A stretch of 64,000 nt of DNA from Oceaniovalibus sp. ACAM 378 (GCF_008085915.1 NZ_VSJK01000002.1:365789-429788), one strand, 5' to 3'. Counted from the stretch's first letter, positions 17,934 through 26,774 are shown. Numbers and translations: made by a program. Notes: generated by a model from the letters alone, not told the origin.

Positions 17934-18907
17934 CCCGGTTGCGCAATGCACTGGGCGGTGAGGTTCTGGGCCTGATCGGCTTTCTGATCCTTGTCGTCAT
18001 CCTGTTCGGACTGACCGCGCCGCGGTTCCTGACGGCGGCAAATTTCGGATCGATTGCGTTTCAACTGCCGGAACTGGGGCTTTTGACACTGGCGATGCTG
18101 ATCCCGATCATTTCCGGCGGGCTGAACCTTGCGATTGTATTCACCGCCAACATTGCCGGGCTGACGCTGGCATGGGTGCTGAACACCCATGGCGGGGTCG
18201 ATGCCGGGTTCGAGTGGTTCGTGGTCGGGTCGCTTGGTGCGCTGATTGTTGGCGCGCTGGCCGGAATGGTGATGGGGCTGGTCATCGCCTATACCGGCGC
18301 GCATCCGATCCTTGTGTCGCTGGCGATGATGATCTTTTTGCGGGGCCTGGGCGAATTTCTGACCAAGGGCGGCGACATCTCGGGCTTTCCGGATTATCTG
18401 CGGCCTCTGGGGCATGGTCTGATCCTTGGCATACCTGTGCCGCTGATCCTGTTCGCCGTTGCCGCCTTTGTCTGGCACATCCTGCTGACGCGGACGCGCC
18501 ACGGGTTTGCCGCGACGATGATCGGCTCGAACATTCGCGCCGCTGCCTATTCCGGGATCCACACGAAACGCACGCTGACGCTGATCTATACGCTGTCGGG
18601 GCTGATGTGCGCGGTGGCGGGGATCCTGATGGTTGCAAGGTTCAATTCGGTGCGGGTCGGCCACGGCGAGGCACTGTTGCTGGTCACGGTTCTGGCGTGT
18701 TTTCTGGGCGGCGTCGATCCGTTTGGCGGGTTCGGACGCGTGGTGCCGGTCGTGATCGCGCTGATCGTGCTTCAGGCGCTGTCATCGGGGCTGAACCTGC
18801 TCGGCGCGAACCAGCATCTTTCGACCGCAGTCTGGGGCCTGTTCCTGATCGGGGTCATGGTCCTGCGCTGGGTTGCCGCACAAATACCGAAACGACGAAA
18901 GGGATAA
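17930..18907 (+). CDS. RbsC-type sugar ABC transporter permease 2
   Basis: This is a 325-residue membrane protein of the same family: MLIPIISGGLNLAIVFTANIAG near residue 55, GSNIRAAAYSGIHTKRT near 200 and ACFLGGVDPFGGFGRVVP near 260. The GTG start is supported by AAAGGAGAG seven bases upstream. The start overlaps the first permease's stop. The second-permease role is inferred from tandem placement and divergence from the first. Confidence 0.92.
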   Translation: MTRLRNALGGEVLGLIGFLILVVILFGLTAPRFLTAANFGSIAFQLPELGLLTLAMLIPIISGGLNLAIVFTANIAGLTLAWVLNTHGGVDAGFEWFVVGSLGALIVGALAGMVMGLVIAYTGAHPILVSLAMMIFLRGLGEFLTKGGDISGFPDYLRPLGHGLILGIPVPLILFAVAAFVWHILLTRTRHGFAATMIGSNIRAAAYSGIHTKRTLTLIYTLSGLMCAVAGILMVARFNSVRVGHGEALLLVTVLACFLGGVDPFGGFGRVVPVVIALIVLQALSSGLNLLGANQHLSTAVWGLFLIGVMVLRWVAAQIPKRRKG

Positions 18908-18909
18908 CC

Positions 18910-19758
18910 ATGCAAGGCTTTGGCGTACATACCAGCATGTGGACGATGAACTGGGACCGCGAGGGGGCCGAGCGCACGATCCCTTCGGCCGCAGAATATA
19001 AAATGGATTTCATCGAAATCGCGCTGTTGAACGCACCTGCGGTGGATGCGGCGCATACCCGCGCCCTGTTGGAAAAGCACGACATGCGGGCGGTCGCCTC
19101 GCTGGGCCTGCCTGAACACGCCTGGGCCTCGGTCAATCCTGACGGTGCCATCGCGCACCTGAAGCAAGCCATCGAAGTGGCGGCGGCCATGGGCTGTGAG
19201 GCGCTATCGGGTGTCACCTATGGCGGGATCGGCGAACGCACCGGCGTGCCGCCGACAATGGCCGAATATGACAATATCGCGATTGCCCTCTCGGCAGCGG
19301 CGAAACACGCGAAAGACGCGGGTATCCTGTTCGGGATCGAACCGGTGAACCGCTATGAAAACCATCTGATCAACACCGGCGCACAGGCGACATGGATGAT
19401 TGAAAAGGTCGGCAGCGACAACATCTTCGTCCATCTCGACACCTATCACATGAACATCGAGGAAAAGGGTGCGGGCAACGGCATTCTCGACGCGCGCGAG
19501 CATCTGAAATACATCCACCTGTCGGAATCCGACCGCGGCACCCCCGGCTGGGGCACCTGCGATTGGGACGAGATATATTCGACTCTGGCGGCCATCGAAT
19601 ACAAGGGCGGGCTGGCGATGGAGAGCTTTATCAACATGCCGCCCGAAGTGGGCTATGGTCTGGCGATCTGGCGCCCGGTGGCCGAGAATTTCGAAGAGGT
19701 AATGGACAACGGCCTGCCTTTCCTGCGCGGCAAGGCGCGGCAGTACCGGTTGATCTGA
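18910..19758 (+). CDS. D-tagatose/D-psicose 3-epimerase family enzyme
   Basis: This 282-residue xylose-isomerase-like TIM barrel has four metal ligands in the family order: E144 (FGIEPVNRYE), D177 (FVHLDTYHMN), H203 (YIHLSESDRG) and E238 (AMESF). The NIEEKG segment is also diagnostic. Such enzymes epimerise ketoses at C3, for example tagatose/sorbose, fructose/psicose or ribulose/xylulose. It starts two bases after the permease stop with an AAGGG site. Followed by a kinase and a FucA-like aldolase, it most simply converts the imported ketose to the epimer those enzymes accept. The exact sugar cannot be read from sequence. Confidence 0.9.
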   Translation: MQGFGVHTSMWTMNWDREGAERTIPSAAEYKMDFIEIALLNAPAVDAAHTRALLEKHDMRAVASLGLPEHAWASVNPDGAIAHLKQAIEVAAAMGCEALSGVTYGGIGERTGVPPTMAEYDNIAIALSAAAKHAKDAGILFGIEPVNRYENHLINTGAQATWMIEKVGSDNIFVHLDTYHMNIEEKGAGNGILDAREHLKYIHLSESDRGTPGWGTCDWDEIYSTLAAIEYKGGLAMESFINMPPEVGYGLAIWRPVAENFEEVMDNGLPFLRGKARQYRLI

Positions 19759-19759
19759 G

Positions 19760-21181
19760 ATGAGCGACACTGCGTTACCGGCGACAATCGCGGTGCTTGA
19801 CGTTGGCAAGACCAACATCAAGCTGTCGGCCTGCACCGATCAGGGGGCAGTGGTGGAAACCCTGTCCCACGCCAACACCACTTGCCCCGGGCCGCCATGG
19901 GTGCATCACGATCTGGCCGGTCAGGCAATATGGCTGTTCAGGGCGTTGAAGGACCTGTGTGACCGCCATCCGCTGCGTGACATCAACTTTGCGGGCCACG
20001 GTGTCGGCGGTGTTCTGGTGGCAGAGGCGGCGGCGAACGGTGACGGCACGGCTGTGCCGATGATCGACTATGAACAAGAGCCACCTGCGGGCCTGAACGA
20101 CGCCTATATCCCGCAGGCGGGGGATTTCTTTGATCGCGGCAGTGCGATCATGCAGGCGACGACCCATACCGCCCGGCAGATGTTCTGGGCCGAGATCGCC
20201 GATCCCGAAGGGTTCACGCGGGCGGATCACGTCCTTGGGATACCGCAATACTGGGCATGGCGGCTGTCCGGGGTCGCGGCCTCCGAAGTCACCCATCTGG
20301 CGGCGCAATCCCACCTGTGGAACGTCGCACGCGGGGCGTTTTCACCCATCGTCGGGGCGCGGGGCTGGACCGGGTTGATGCCGCCGTTTCACCATGCAGG
20401 CGATGTTCTGGGCCCACTGCGCGCCGATCTCTGCGGCGCTCATGGGTTGCCACCCTTGCGGGTCCACACCGGATTGCATGACAGTTCGGCCAACTTCTAT
20501 CGCTATCAGGCGGCGGGGTATTCCAACCTTGTCGTTGTCTCCACCGGCACCTGGATCGTCGGTCTGGCCGACGGTATCGCCCCCGCAGATCTGGACGAGG
20601 CACTTGGCATGACGCTGAACGCCGATGTCGGGGGCAATCCGGTGGCTGGCGCGCTGAGCATGGGCGGGCGCGAATTCATGGCCGTGGCTGGCGATCAACC
20701 CGAAGGCGCGATGGCGGATATGGAGGTGGTGAAACGGCTGATTGCGCGAGGCACCATGGCATTGCCGTCGTTCAGTCCTGCTGATGGCCAGTTTCCCGGT
20801 TCGGGTGGTCGTGGGCGGATCGACGGGCCACCGCCCGAGACCGCCGCCGAACGTCTGGCCCTTGCGGTGCTTTACGTCGCACTGCTGACCGAGACTTGCG
20901 CCGCCGCCCTTGATCCCGACCGCCTGCTGATCCTTGACGGCAGTTTCGTGCGCGATCCGGCATTTGCGACGCTGGTGGCCGCCCTGCGCCCGGGGCAGCG
21001 CACGCTGGTCAATCCCGAAGGTTACGGCGTCGCGGCGGGCACCGCCCTGTTGTGCCGTCAAGGACAGGCAAAGGCCGAGCTGAACCTGCTGACGCCTGCT
21101 GCCGCCCCCGATATACCCGACCTGACCGCCTGGGCCGCCCGATGGCGCACCCTGGCCAGAACACAGAAAGACGAGAAATGA
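19760..21181 (+). CDS. FGGY-family carbohydrate kinase (ketose kinase)
   Basis: This 473-residue protein has the ATPase-fold motif LDVGKTNIKLSA at about 13-24 and the conserved LHDSSANFYRY containing the probable catalytic Asp near residue 241. VVSTGTWIVGL forms the phosphate loop, and a C-terminal LILDGSFVRDP segment is present. The family phosphorylates open-chain or cyclic sugars. Its position between a 3-epimerase and a class II aldolase suggests a 1-phosphorylating kinase similar to fuculokinase or rhamnulokinase. It begins one base after the epimerase stop and overlaps the aldolase start by four. Confidence 0.9.
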   Translation: MSDTALPATIAVLDVGKTNIKLSACTDQGAVVETLSHANTTCPGPPWVHHDLAGQAIWLFRALKDLCDRHPLRDINFAGHGVGGVLVAEAAANGDGTAVPMIDYEQEPPAGLNDAYIPQAGDFFDRGSAIMQATTHTARQMFWAEIADPEGFTRADHVLGIPQYWAWRLSGVAASEVTHLAAQSHLWNVARGAFSPIVGARGWTGLMPPFHHAGDVLGPLRADLCGAHGLPPLRVHTGLHDSSANFYRYQAAGYSNLVVVSTGTWIVGLADGIAPADLDEALGMTLNADVGGNPVAGALSMGGREFMAVAGDQPEGAMADMEVVKRLIARGTMALPSFSPADGQFPGSGGRGRIDGPPPETAAERLALAVLYVALLTETCAAALDPDRLLILDGSFVRDPAFATLVAALRPGQRTLVNPEGYGVAAGTALLCRQGQAKAELNLLTPAAAPDIPDLTAWAARWRTLARTQKDEK

Positions 21182-21864
21182 CTGACGAGAAGACATTGAG
21201 AGAACAGATGGTCGACATCTGCCGCCGGATGAACACCAGCGGCATCAACCAAGGCACATCGGGCAACCTGTCCGTGCGCCACGGTGACGGATTCCTGATC
21301 ACCCCGTCCAGCCGCCCCTATGAAACGATGCAGCCCGAAGATCTGGTCTCGATGGCCTTTGACGGCACCTATGACGGGCTGCGGCCATCCTCGGAATGGC
21401 GGTTTCACCGGGATATCCTCAGGGCGCGGCCCGATGTGGATGTCGTGCTGCACTGCCATTCGCTCTATGCCACGACGCTGGCCTGCCATCACCGGTCGAT
21501 CCCATCGTTCCATTACATGACCGGGATTGCCGGTGGCACCGACATCCGCTGTGCCGGTTACGCCACCTTTGGCACCGCCGAACTGTCGGAAGAGGCGGTC
21601 AAGGCGCTGAAGGACCGGATGGCCTGTCTGCTGGGCCAGCACGGCCAGATATCGCTTGGCAAGAACCTTGAGGGTGCCCTGTGGCTGGCGATCGAGGTCG
21701 AGGCATTGGCGCGGATGTACCTTCAGGCGCTGACCATCGGCGAACCGCCGGTGCTCTCGGACGAGGAAATGGCCAAGGTCATCGGCCAGATGCAGCGGAT
21801 GAGCTATGGTCAGGCGCCCGATGGCGACGGCGTCGGAGATCTGGCGCGGCCGCGTTCGGCCTGA
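21178..21864 (+). CDS. Class II aldolase, L-fuculose-phosphate aldolase-like
   Basis: This 228-residue enzyme has its zinc and catalytic residues at exactly the E. coli FucA positions: E73 (SSEWRFHRD), H92 and H94 (VLHCHS), and H155 (GQHGQ). The GNLSVRHGDGFLITPSS phosphate-binding region (about 29-45) is intact. It should cleave a ketose-1-phosphate into dihydroxyacetone phosphate and an aldehyde. It is the last gene of the operon and completes an uptake-epimerise-phosphorylate-cleave route. Whether the aldehyde product is lactaldehyde, glycolaldehyde or glyceraldehyde is not decidable here. Confidence 0.92.
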   Translation: MTDEKTLREQMVDICRRMNTSGINQGTSGNLSVRHGDGFLITPSSRPYETMQPEDLVSMAFDGTYDGLRPSSEWRFHRDILRARPDVDVVLHCHSLYATTLACHHRSIPSFHYMTGIAGGTDIRCAGYATFGTAELSEEAVKALKDRMACLLGQHGQISLGKNLEGALWLAIEVEALARMYLQALTIGEPPVLSDEEMAKVIGQMQRMSYGQAPDGDGVGDLARPRSA

Positions 21865-21876
21865 GTGCAGACAATG

Positions 21877-21899
21877 CGGGGGGCTGCAACGGCCCCCCG
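21877..21899. terminator. GC-rich hairpin after the aldolase gene
   Basis: CGGGGGGC at 21877-21884 pairs with GCCCCCCG at 21892-21899 around a 7-base loop. It lies between the convergent aldolase and HAD genes. No U-run follows, so it is a candidate terminator or 3' stabiliser. Confidence 0.6.
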
Positions 21900-21927
21900 G
21901 TTACCGCAGTGGCCGGATGATCCGGTC

Positions 21928-21983
21928 AGCCCCAATCATTCAGCCCAAACCACTCGGCTTAAATCACTGGGCCCAAATCAATC
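21928..21983. repeat. Four tandem 14-bp repeats at the HAD gene stop
   Basis: Four consecutive 14-base units (21928, 21942, 21956, 21970) share the consensus RGCCCAAATCACTC on the plus strand. In the direction of the HAD gene three of the four units begin with TGA, and the array touches the gene's own TGA at 21984-21982. Because 14 is not a multiple of 3, the TGAs fall in different frames. Confidence 0.75.
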
Positions 21984-22902
21984 AGGTCGTCGCGGCGATT
22001 GCGTCGGGTACGATCCCCGATGCGGTGATAAACGGCGCAACGTCGCGTCCGGCAAACAGCCCGTGATCGGCAATCAGCACCGTTCCCATTCCGGCAGCAC
22101 GTCCGCCCAGAACATCTGTGTGCAAAGTGTCGCCGACCATGGCGATCCGACCGCGCGGCAGATCCATCCGTTCGGCGGCATCATCAAAGGCGTCGGCGAA
22201 GGGTTTACCGAACCAGTGCGTCGCAACATTGATCCGGTCGAGCATCCCATGGGCAAACAACCCCGGCTCAAGGCTCAACCCGTCTTCGCGCGGGGCGACA
22301 AGATCGGGATTGGCGATGACCACCGGGCGCGGGTTGCGGATCAATGCGTTCATCAACCGGTCCTGCAATTCCGGCGTCCAGCGGAGCGAGGACAGGAAAA
22401 CGAATGCGTCGGCGCTGTCGAACAGCCCGGGTGAATCGATGGCATCGGACAGACGCGCCGGAATGTCGTGATAATCGTCACCGGGCGCCGAAAACGCCGC
22501 CCAATGGGCGCCGGGGGCGATGGTGTCGAGACGCCGCGCCGCCACCTCGCGCGAGGTGACGACTTCGTCGGGCGAAAAGTCGAACCCAAGGCGGTGGTAT
22601 TTCTCGACCGCGCCACTGCGGGTATAGCTGGCGGCGTTGGTCAGCACGCAGAGCCGTTTGTCCATGGCGCGCAATTCGGCCATCCGGGCGATGGCACCGG
22701 GGATCGGCGTGTCCCCCACATTCAGCACGCCAAAGGCGTCCAGCAGGAACCCGTCATACTGATCCGCCAGATCGCCCAGCGTCGCCACCTTTTGCGAAGT
22801 CGCGGGAAAATCCGTGGCGGGCAGCCTTGGGCGCACCTGTTCATAGCGGGCAAAGGCGGTTTCGGCATCCAGCGCGGCGTCAAACACTGGTGAACCCGCC
22901 AT
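21982..22902 (-). CDS. HAD-superfamily class IIA hydrolase-like protein
   Basis: This 306-residue protein is related to NagD/TIGR01459 HADs. The nucleophile motif is D55 in GFLLDAFGVL, the Thr/Asn motif is CVLTNAAS, the cap lies at about 100-190, and the Lys and acidic motifs are GKPFADAF and MVGDTLHTDVLGG. The second Asp of the DxD phosphatase motif is Phe here, so catalysis may be altered, although some TIGR01459 proteins also lack it. It is the last gene of the leftward operon, overlapping the SDR by 23 bases. A role in dephosphorylating a pathway by-product is possible but unproven. Confidence 0.82.
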   Translation of the reverse strand: MAGSPVFDAALDAETAFARYEQVRPRLPATDFPATSQKVATLGDLADQYDGFLLDAFGVLNVGDTPIPGAIARMAELRAMDKRLCVLTNAASYTRSGAVEKYHRLGFDFSPDEVVTSREVAARRLDTIAPGAHWAAFSAPGDDYHDIPARLSDAIDSPGLFDSADAFVFLSSLRWTPELQDRLMNALIRNPRPVVIANPDLVAPREDGLSLEPGLFAHGMLDRINVATHWFGKPFADAFDDAAERMDLPRGRIAMVGDTLHTDVLGGRAAGMGTVLIADHGLFAGRDVAPFITASGIVPDAIAATT

Positions 22903-23650
22903 CCACCATCAGCAGCGCGCCGTTGACCATCGCCGAGGCGTCGGACGCGAGGTAAAGCGCCATATCAGCCACCTCAACCGGTTCGGCAAAGCGGCGGGCG
23001 GGGGTTGCGGCGATCATCGGGTCTTTCCTTTCGGGCGCGGCCCAGACCTGCCGACCCATGGGCGTCATCACCACGGTCGGGCAGATCGCATTGACCTGAA
23101 TGTTGAAACGCGCCCATTCGGCGCAAAGCGATTTCGTCAGCGCATTCAGTCCGCCCTTGGAGGCGGCATAAGCCGCGTGATCGTCCAGCGCGATCACCCC
23201 GGTTTGCGATGAAATGTTGATGATCTTGCCGCGGCGCCGTTCGATCATGCCGGGGGCCAGCGCCTGTGCCCAGAGGAACGGGGCGCGCAGGTTCACCGCC
23301 ATGGTTTCATCCCAGTCGGCCAGTGACAGGTCGGTGGCCGGGGCAATGCGCGCGATTCCGGCAGAGTTGACCAATATGTCGATGGTGGGATGGGCGGCCA
23401 GCGCCTGCGCGGCGGCGCGCTGCACCTGCGCCGGATCCGCCATATCGGCGGCGATGGTCAGACAGTCGCGTCCCCGCTCACGCACGGCGCGGGCGGTTTC
23501 GGCCAATCCTGCGGTATCACGGGCCACAGCGATCACATCGGCCCCAGCGTCGGCGAATACGGCGCAGATCTCGGCGCCGATGCCCTTGGACGCGCCGGTG
23601 ATCAGCGCACGGCGGCCGGTCAGGGCAAAGCGGTCTTGCCAGTCGGCCAT
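22880..23650 (-). CDS. SDR-family oxidoreductase
   Basis: This 256-residue classical short-chain dehydrogenase has TGASKGIG at about 16-23, NSAGIA in the NAG region, the catalytic INISSQ Ser, and Y-x-x-x-K in YAASKGGLNALTK. The C-terminus, NGALLMVDGG, is typical. It resembles gluconate/polyol 2- or 5-dehydrogenases in general form, but the substrate cannot be assigned. The ATG at 23650 lies just past the SIS gene stop (4-base gap); the longer open frame is not supported. It belongs to the leftward half of the third sugar module. Confidence 0.88.
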   Translation of the reverse strand: MADWQDRFALTGRRALITGASKGIGAEICAVFADAGADVIAVARDTAGLAETARAVRERGRDCLTIAADMADPAQVQRAAAQALAAHPTIDILVNSAGIARIAPATDLSLADWDETMAVNLRAPFLWAQALAPGMIERRRGKIINISSQTGVIALDDHAAYAASKGGLNALTKSLCAEWARFNIQVNAICPTVVMTPMGRQVWAAPERKDPMIAATPARRFAEPVEVADMALYLASDASAMVNGALLMVDGGFTSV

Positions 23651-23654
23651 GGGA

Positions 23655-24242
23655 TCATTCCAGATTGGTGTGGCGGGCACGCATGTCGCCCGCAGATATA
23701 CCCAATGAGTCGCGCAGTTCCAGCACAAGAAGCTCGAAAATCAGATACTGCGCGCCTTCAAACAGCGATCCCATGGGCAGCACCGATCCGGCCTTCGGTT
23801 CGGCTCCAAGGTCGTCGGCCATGGTCTGCGCCGGAATGTGCAGGACCGTGTCCACCGACCGGGGCGCGGCACCGTCGGGTTGCGCGGTGACGCAAGCGGT
23901 ACGCGCCCCCGCCTGCCGCGCCACGTCGATCAACGCCGAAATGGTCGAAAAATCGCCCGGTCCGGCGCTGACCACCAACAGATCATCCGGGCCGACGGGC
24001 GGCGTGGACATATCGCCGACCACATGGGCGTCGAGCCCAAGATGATACAACCGCATCGCCAGCGCGCGCATCATCAGCCCCTCGCGCCCGACGCCGTGGC
24101 AGACCACGCGCCGGGCCTGCGAAATCGCATTGGCCAGCGCGGTCAGTTCGGCGGGATCAACAGCGGCACAGGCGGCGAGCAGCTCTTCTGTGGCGCGGGC
24201 AACCTTTTCGCTGTGGGCCATTGTTCCGGAACCGGCAGTCAT
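23655..24242 (-). CDS. SIS-domain protein, 6-phospho-3-hexuloisomerase-like
   Basis: This 195-residue protein consists of a single sugar-isomerase domain: RRVVCHGVGREGLMMRALAMRL at about 44-65, VSAGPGDFSTI at about 91-101 and GSLFEGAQYLIFELLVLEL near the end. The size and the C-terminal helix pattern match HxlB-like hexuloisomerases and sugar-phosphate isomerases rather than SIS regulators, which would carry a helix-turn-helix. Its start overlaps the glycerol-1-phosphate-dehydrogenase-like stop by 4 bases. It probably isomerises a phosphorylated intermediate made by the kinase at 30961. Confidence 0.82.
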   Translation of the reverse strand: MTAGSGTMAHSEKVARATEELLAACAAVDPAELTALANAISQARRVVCHGVGREGLMMRALAMRLYHLGLDAHVVGDMSTPPVGPDDLLVVSAGPGDFSTISALIDVARQAGARTACVTAQPDGAAPRSVDTVLHIPAQTMADDLGAEPKAGSVLPMGSLFEGAQYLIFELLVLELRDSLGISAGDMRARHTNLE

Positions 24243-25582
24243 CCTGCCTTATCCTGTGACGCGGGCCCTTGTGTGGCGTCGATGGCACCGGTCAGCAGGC
24301 CGGTTTCATCCAGCAGATCAAGCAGGGTATAGCGTGACCGCAGAAACCGTGCGTTCGCGGTGGTGCGATGCAGGTGGGCGGGCCCGACGCCAATCTGCGC
24401 GGCGTCGTGGGGCGCTCCGGCAGCGGACAGATGGGCAATCATCTCATCGGCGCCTTGCAGTTGCCTGCACAGTCGCGGCGCAAGACCGGCCCAGACCTGT
24501 TGCAACCGCTTCAGCCGCGCTGCCAGTGCCGGTGGGTCGATGTGTTTCGCCGCAGTCTCGGCCTTGGCCCGCTGGGCGACTTCGCCGGGTCCGAAAGCGT
24601 CGTCGATCATCCGCGCCTTGGCCTCCATTCCGGGAGCCATCGCGACGGCACGGTCGATGTCGAGCGCGCCAATATCGCGGGTCAGCAGCCAATCCCACAA
24701 ACGCATGACCGTCACGGTTCCCACTGCCACACAAGCGCCATGGCTGACGCGTTCGCCGTTCAGCGCCAGCCCCTCCATTTCCCACAGGTGGGCGATCTGG
24801 TGGTCGGCACCCGATGCGGGGCGGGATGTGCCATGCGCCTCCATCGCGAACCCGACAAGGGTAAGACCGGTGAACAGCCCCTCAATCGCAGCCGGGTCAC
24901 CTGCCGCGACGCGTTCCGGTTCGGACAGCCAGCCGCGCAGGGGGTGCTGCACCATCGGCCAGGCGATATCGTCGATCGGTTCGATCCCCAATGCATCGGC
25001 CACCATCCAGTCGGCACCGGCGGGCACCTTGCCGGCCAGATCGCCGTATCCCCAGCCGGTCATTTCGGGCGGTGCCGCCGATATCACGTCAAGATCGGCA
25101 AGCAGGGCGCGGGCCGGGCGGCACTGAATCGTCATCTTGAACCCGCCCTGCGACAGCGGCGCGCCCGCCGATGTGTAACCGTCCATCGACGCTGCCGTCG
25201 CTACACACAAATAGGGCCGGTCAAGCGAGAAAGCCGCGTGTTTCACCACATCGTTAATCACACCCGATCCGATCGAGACAGGCACGGCATCGCCGGTCGC
25301 CAGCATGTCGCGGAACGTATCGGCCAGTTCGACCGTGGGTTTGGGGCGCGGATCTGCACGCAGGATGTGACGCGAGGTAGTGATGCCCGCCGCGTTCAGG
25401 GATGCTTCGGTCGCCGGACCTGCCGCCGCCCATCCCAGATCATCGGCAAACAGCATCGCGGTTTTGCCCGCGAAGGTGCGGGTAAACAGTGCCCCCGCCT
25501 GTACCAGCATGCCGCGCCCGATCAGCACTTCGGCGACGCTGGGCGAATTTGCTGTGGCGGTGGCGATTGCATCCCGGTTCAT
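24239..25582 (-). CDS. AraM-like iron-containing dehydrogenase (sn-glycerol-1-phosphate dehydrogenase family)
   Basis: This 447-residue protein has the dinucleotide-binding segment VSIGSGVINDVVKHAAF at about 101-117, followed by CVATAASMDGYTSAGAPL. The metal-binding histidines lie in SGADHQIAHLWEME and HGACVAVG. These blocks match the AraM/EgsA group, which reduces dihydroxyacetone phosphate to glycerol-1-phosphate, more than generic Fe-alcohol dehydrogenases. Bacterial AraM members occur in sugar operons with unclear physiological roles. Both ends overlap neighbours by four bases (ATPase upstream, SIS downstream). Substrate could instead be another sugar or polyol phosphate. Confidence 0.82.
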   Translation of the reverse strand: MNRDAIATATANSPSVAEVLIGRGMLVQAGALFTRTFAGKTAMLFADDLGWAAAGPATEASLNAAGITTSRHILRADPRPKPTVELADTFRDMLATGDAVPVSIGSGVINDVVKHAAFSLDRPYLCVATAASMDGYTSAGAPLSQGGFKMTIQCRPARALLADLDVISAAPPEMTGWGYGDLAGKVPAGADWMVADALGIEPIDDIAWPMVQHPLRGWLSEPERVAAGDPAAIEGLFTGLTLVGFAMEAHGTSRPASGADHQIAHLWEMEGLALNGERVSHGACVAVGTVTVMRLWDWLLTRDIGALDIDRAVAMAPGMEAKARMIDDAFGPGEVAQRAKAETAAKHIDPPALAARLKRLQQVWAGLAPRLCRQLQGADEMIAHLSAAGAPHDAAQIGVGPAHLHRTTANARFLRSRYTLLDLLDETGLLTGAIDATQGPASQDKAG

Positions 25583-26643
25583 CTTGGCTGCCCTCCGGAT
25601 GCGATGGTTCGCCCATCCACCGCAAAGAAATGCAGCCGGTCGCCGGGCATGGTCAGCCCGACGGTTTCACCCGCCCGCACCGGCGTATCGCCATCGGCGC
25701 GCACAACCATCTGCTGACCGTCGGGCAGAGCGACATAAAGGTATGAATCGCCGCCCAGGGTTTCGCGCAACCGCACCTTTGCGTCGATGGCTCCCGATCC
25801 TGGGGCGACGGCGCCGGTGTGTTCGGGGCGGAGGCCCATGCGCGTGGCACCATCGGCCAACTGAGCGGCCACGTCGGTGCCCGCAACATGCGCCCGGCCG
25901 CCGGATTGGGTGACATCCAGCACGTTCATTGATGGCGCGCCGATAAAGGTGGCAACGAATTCGCTGTTTGGGCGGTGATAGAGGTCCATCGGCTCGCCGG
26001 TTTGTTCGACCCTGCCTGCCTGAAGCACGACGATCTTGTCGGCCATGGTCATCGCCTCGACCTGATCATGGGTGACATAGATCATCGTCGCGGCTAGGTC
26101 GGAATGCAGCGCCTCAAGCTCGACTCGCATCTGCACCCGCAGCTTGGCGTCAAGGTTGGACAGCGGTTCATCAAACAGAAACACCGACGGATTCTTGACG
26201 ATGGCCCGGCCGATGGCAACCCTCTGACGCTGGCCGCCTGACAGTTGCCCGGGCTTGCGGTCAAGATAGTCGTCCAGTTGCAAAACACGCGCGGCTTCCG
26301 CGATCCGCGCCTTGCGATCCTCGGCGGTGAAGTTGTTGATCTTCATCCCGAAATCCATATTTTCGCGCACCGTCATATGGGGATAGAGCGCATAGGACTG
26401 AAACACCATCGACACATCACGGTCCGACGGGGCCAGTGCGGAAACATCGCGCCCGCCGATAGAGATCGTACCACCCGAAATCGGTTCTAGACCGGCGATA
26501 GATCGCAGCAGGGTGGATTTGCCACAGCCCGAAGGCCCGACAAACACTGTGAATTCACCATCGGCGATGTCCAGATTGATGTCGAACAGCGCCTGCGCCG
26601 CGCCATAGAATTTGTTCACGCCGTTCAGCCGGACTTCAGCCAT
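25579..26643 (-). CDS. ugpC: Sugar ABC transporter ATP-binding protein (UgpC/MalK type)
   Basis: This 354-residue ATPase has Walker [10 protein letters not shown] (about 37-45), a Q-loop in VFQSYALYPHM, the signature [14 protein letters not shown], Walker [13 protein letters not shown], the switch His in [10 protein letters not shown] and a C-terminal TOBE domain (GLRPEHTG). The ATG at 26643 has an AGGAGGG four bases upstream; an upstream open frame is discarded. It is divergent from the binding protein and permeases at 26775-29899 and should be their energy module. It is the first gene of the leftward catabolic operon. Confidence 0.93.
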   Translation of the reverse strand: MAEVRLNGVNKFYGAAQALFDINLDIADGEFTVFVGPSGCGKSTLLRSIAGLEPISGGTISIGGRDVSALAPSDRDVSMVFQSYALYPHMTVRENMDFGMKINNFTAEDRKARIAEAARVLQLDDYLDRKPGQLSGGQRQRVAIGRAIVKNPSVFLFDEPLSNLDAKLRVQMRVELEALHSDLAATMIYVTHDQVEAMTMADKIVVLQAGRVEQTGEPMDLYHRPNSEFVATFIGAPSMNVLDVTQSGGRAHVAGTDVAAQLADGATRMGLRPEHTGAVAPGSGAIDAKVRLRETLGGDSYLYVALPDGQQMVVRADGDTPVRAGETVGLTMPGDRLHFFAVDGRTIASGGQPR

Positions 26644-26681
26644 AACACCCTCCTGCTTTTCCGACCGGTGGCAAATCCGCT

Positions 26682-26739
26682 GTTGACTTGCCGTTTGATT
26701 TTTACATTTATATGGGTGACGATACAAATGGAAGTCAAC
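26682..26739. promoter_or_regulatory. Mirror-image promoter elements between divergent operons
   Basis: GTTGACTT at 26682-26689 and AAGTCAAC at 26732-26739 are perfect inverted copies. Each contains TTGACT in the orientation of a -35 box pointing inward. AT-rich -10-like sequences lie between: TTTATA at 26707-26712 for the rightward promoter, and the same segment read on the other strand for the leftward one. Transcripts for the binding protein and the ATPase would thus start from overlapping, converging promoters. The arms could equally be regulator half-sites. Confidence 0.55.
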
Positions 26740-26774
26740 CTTCAATTCGTAACGTTGTTCAATGGGAGGACACG

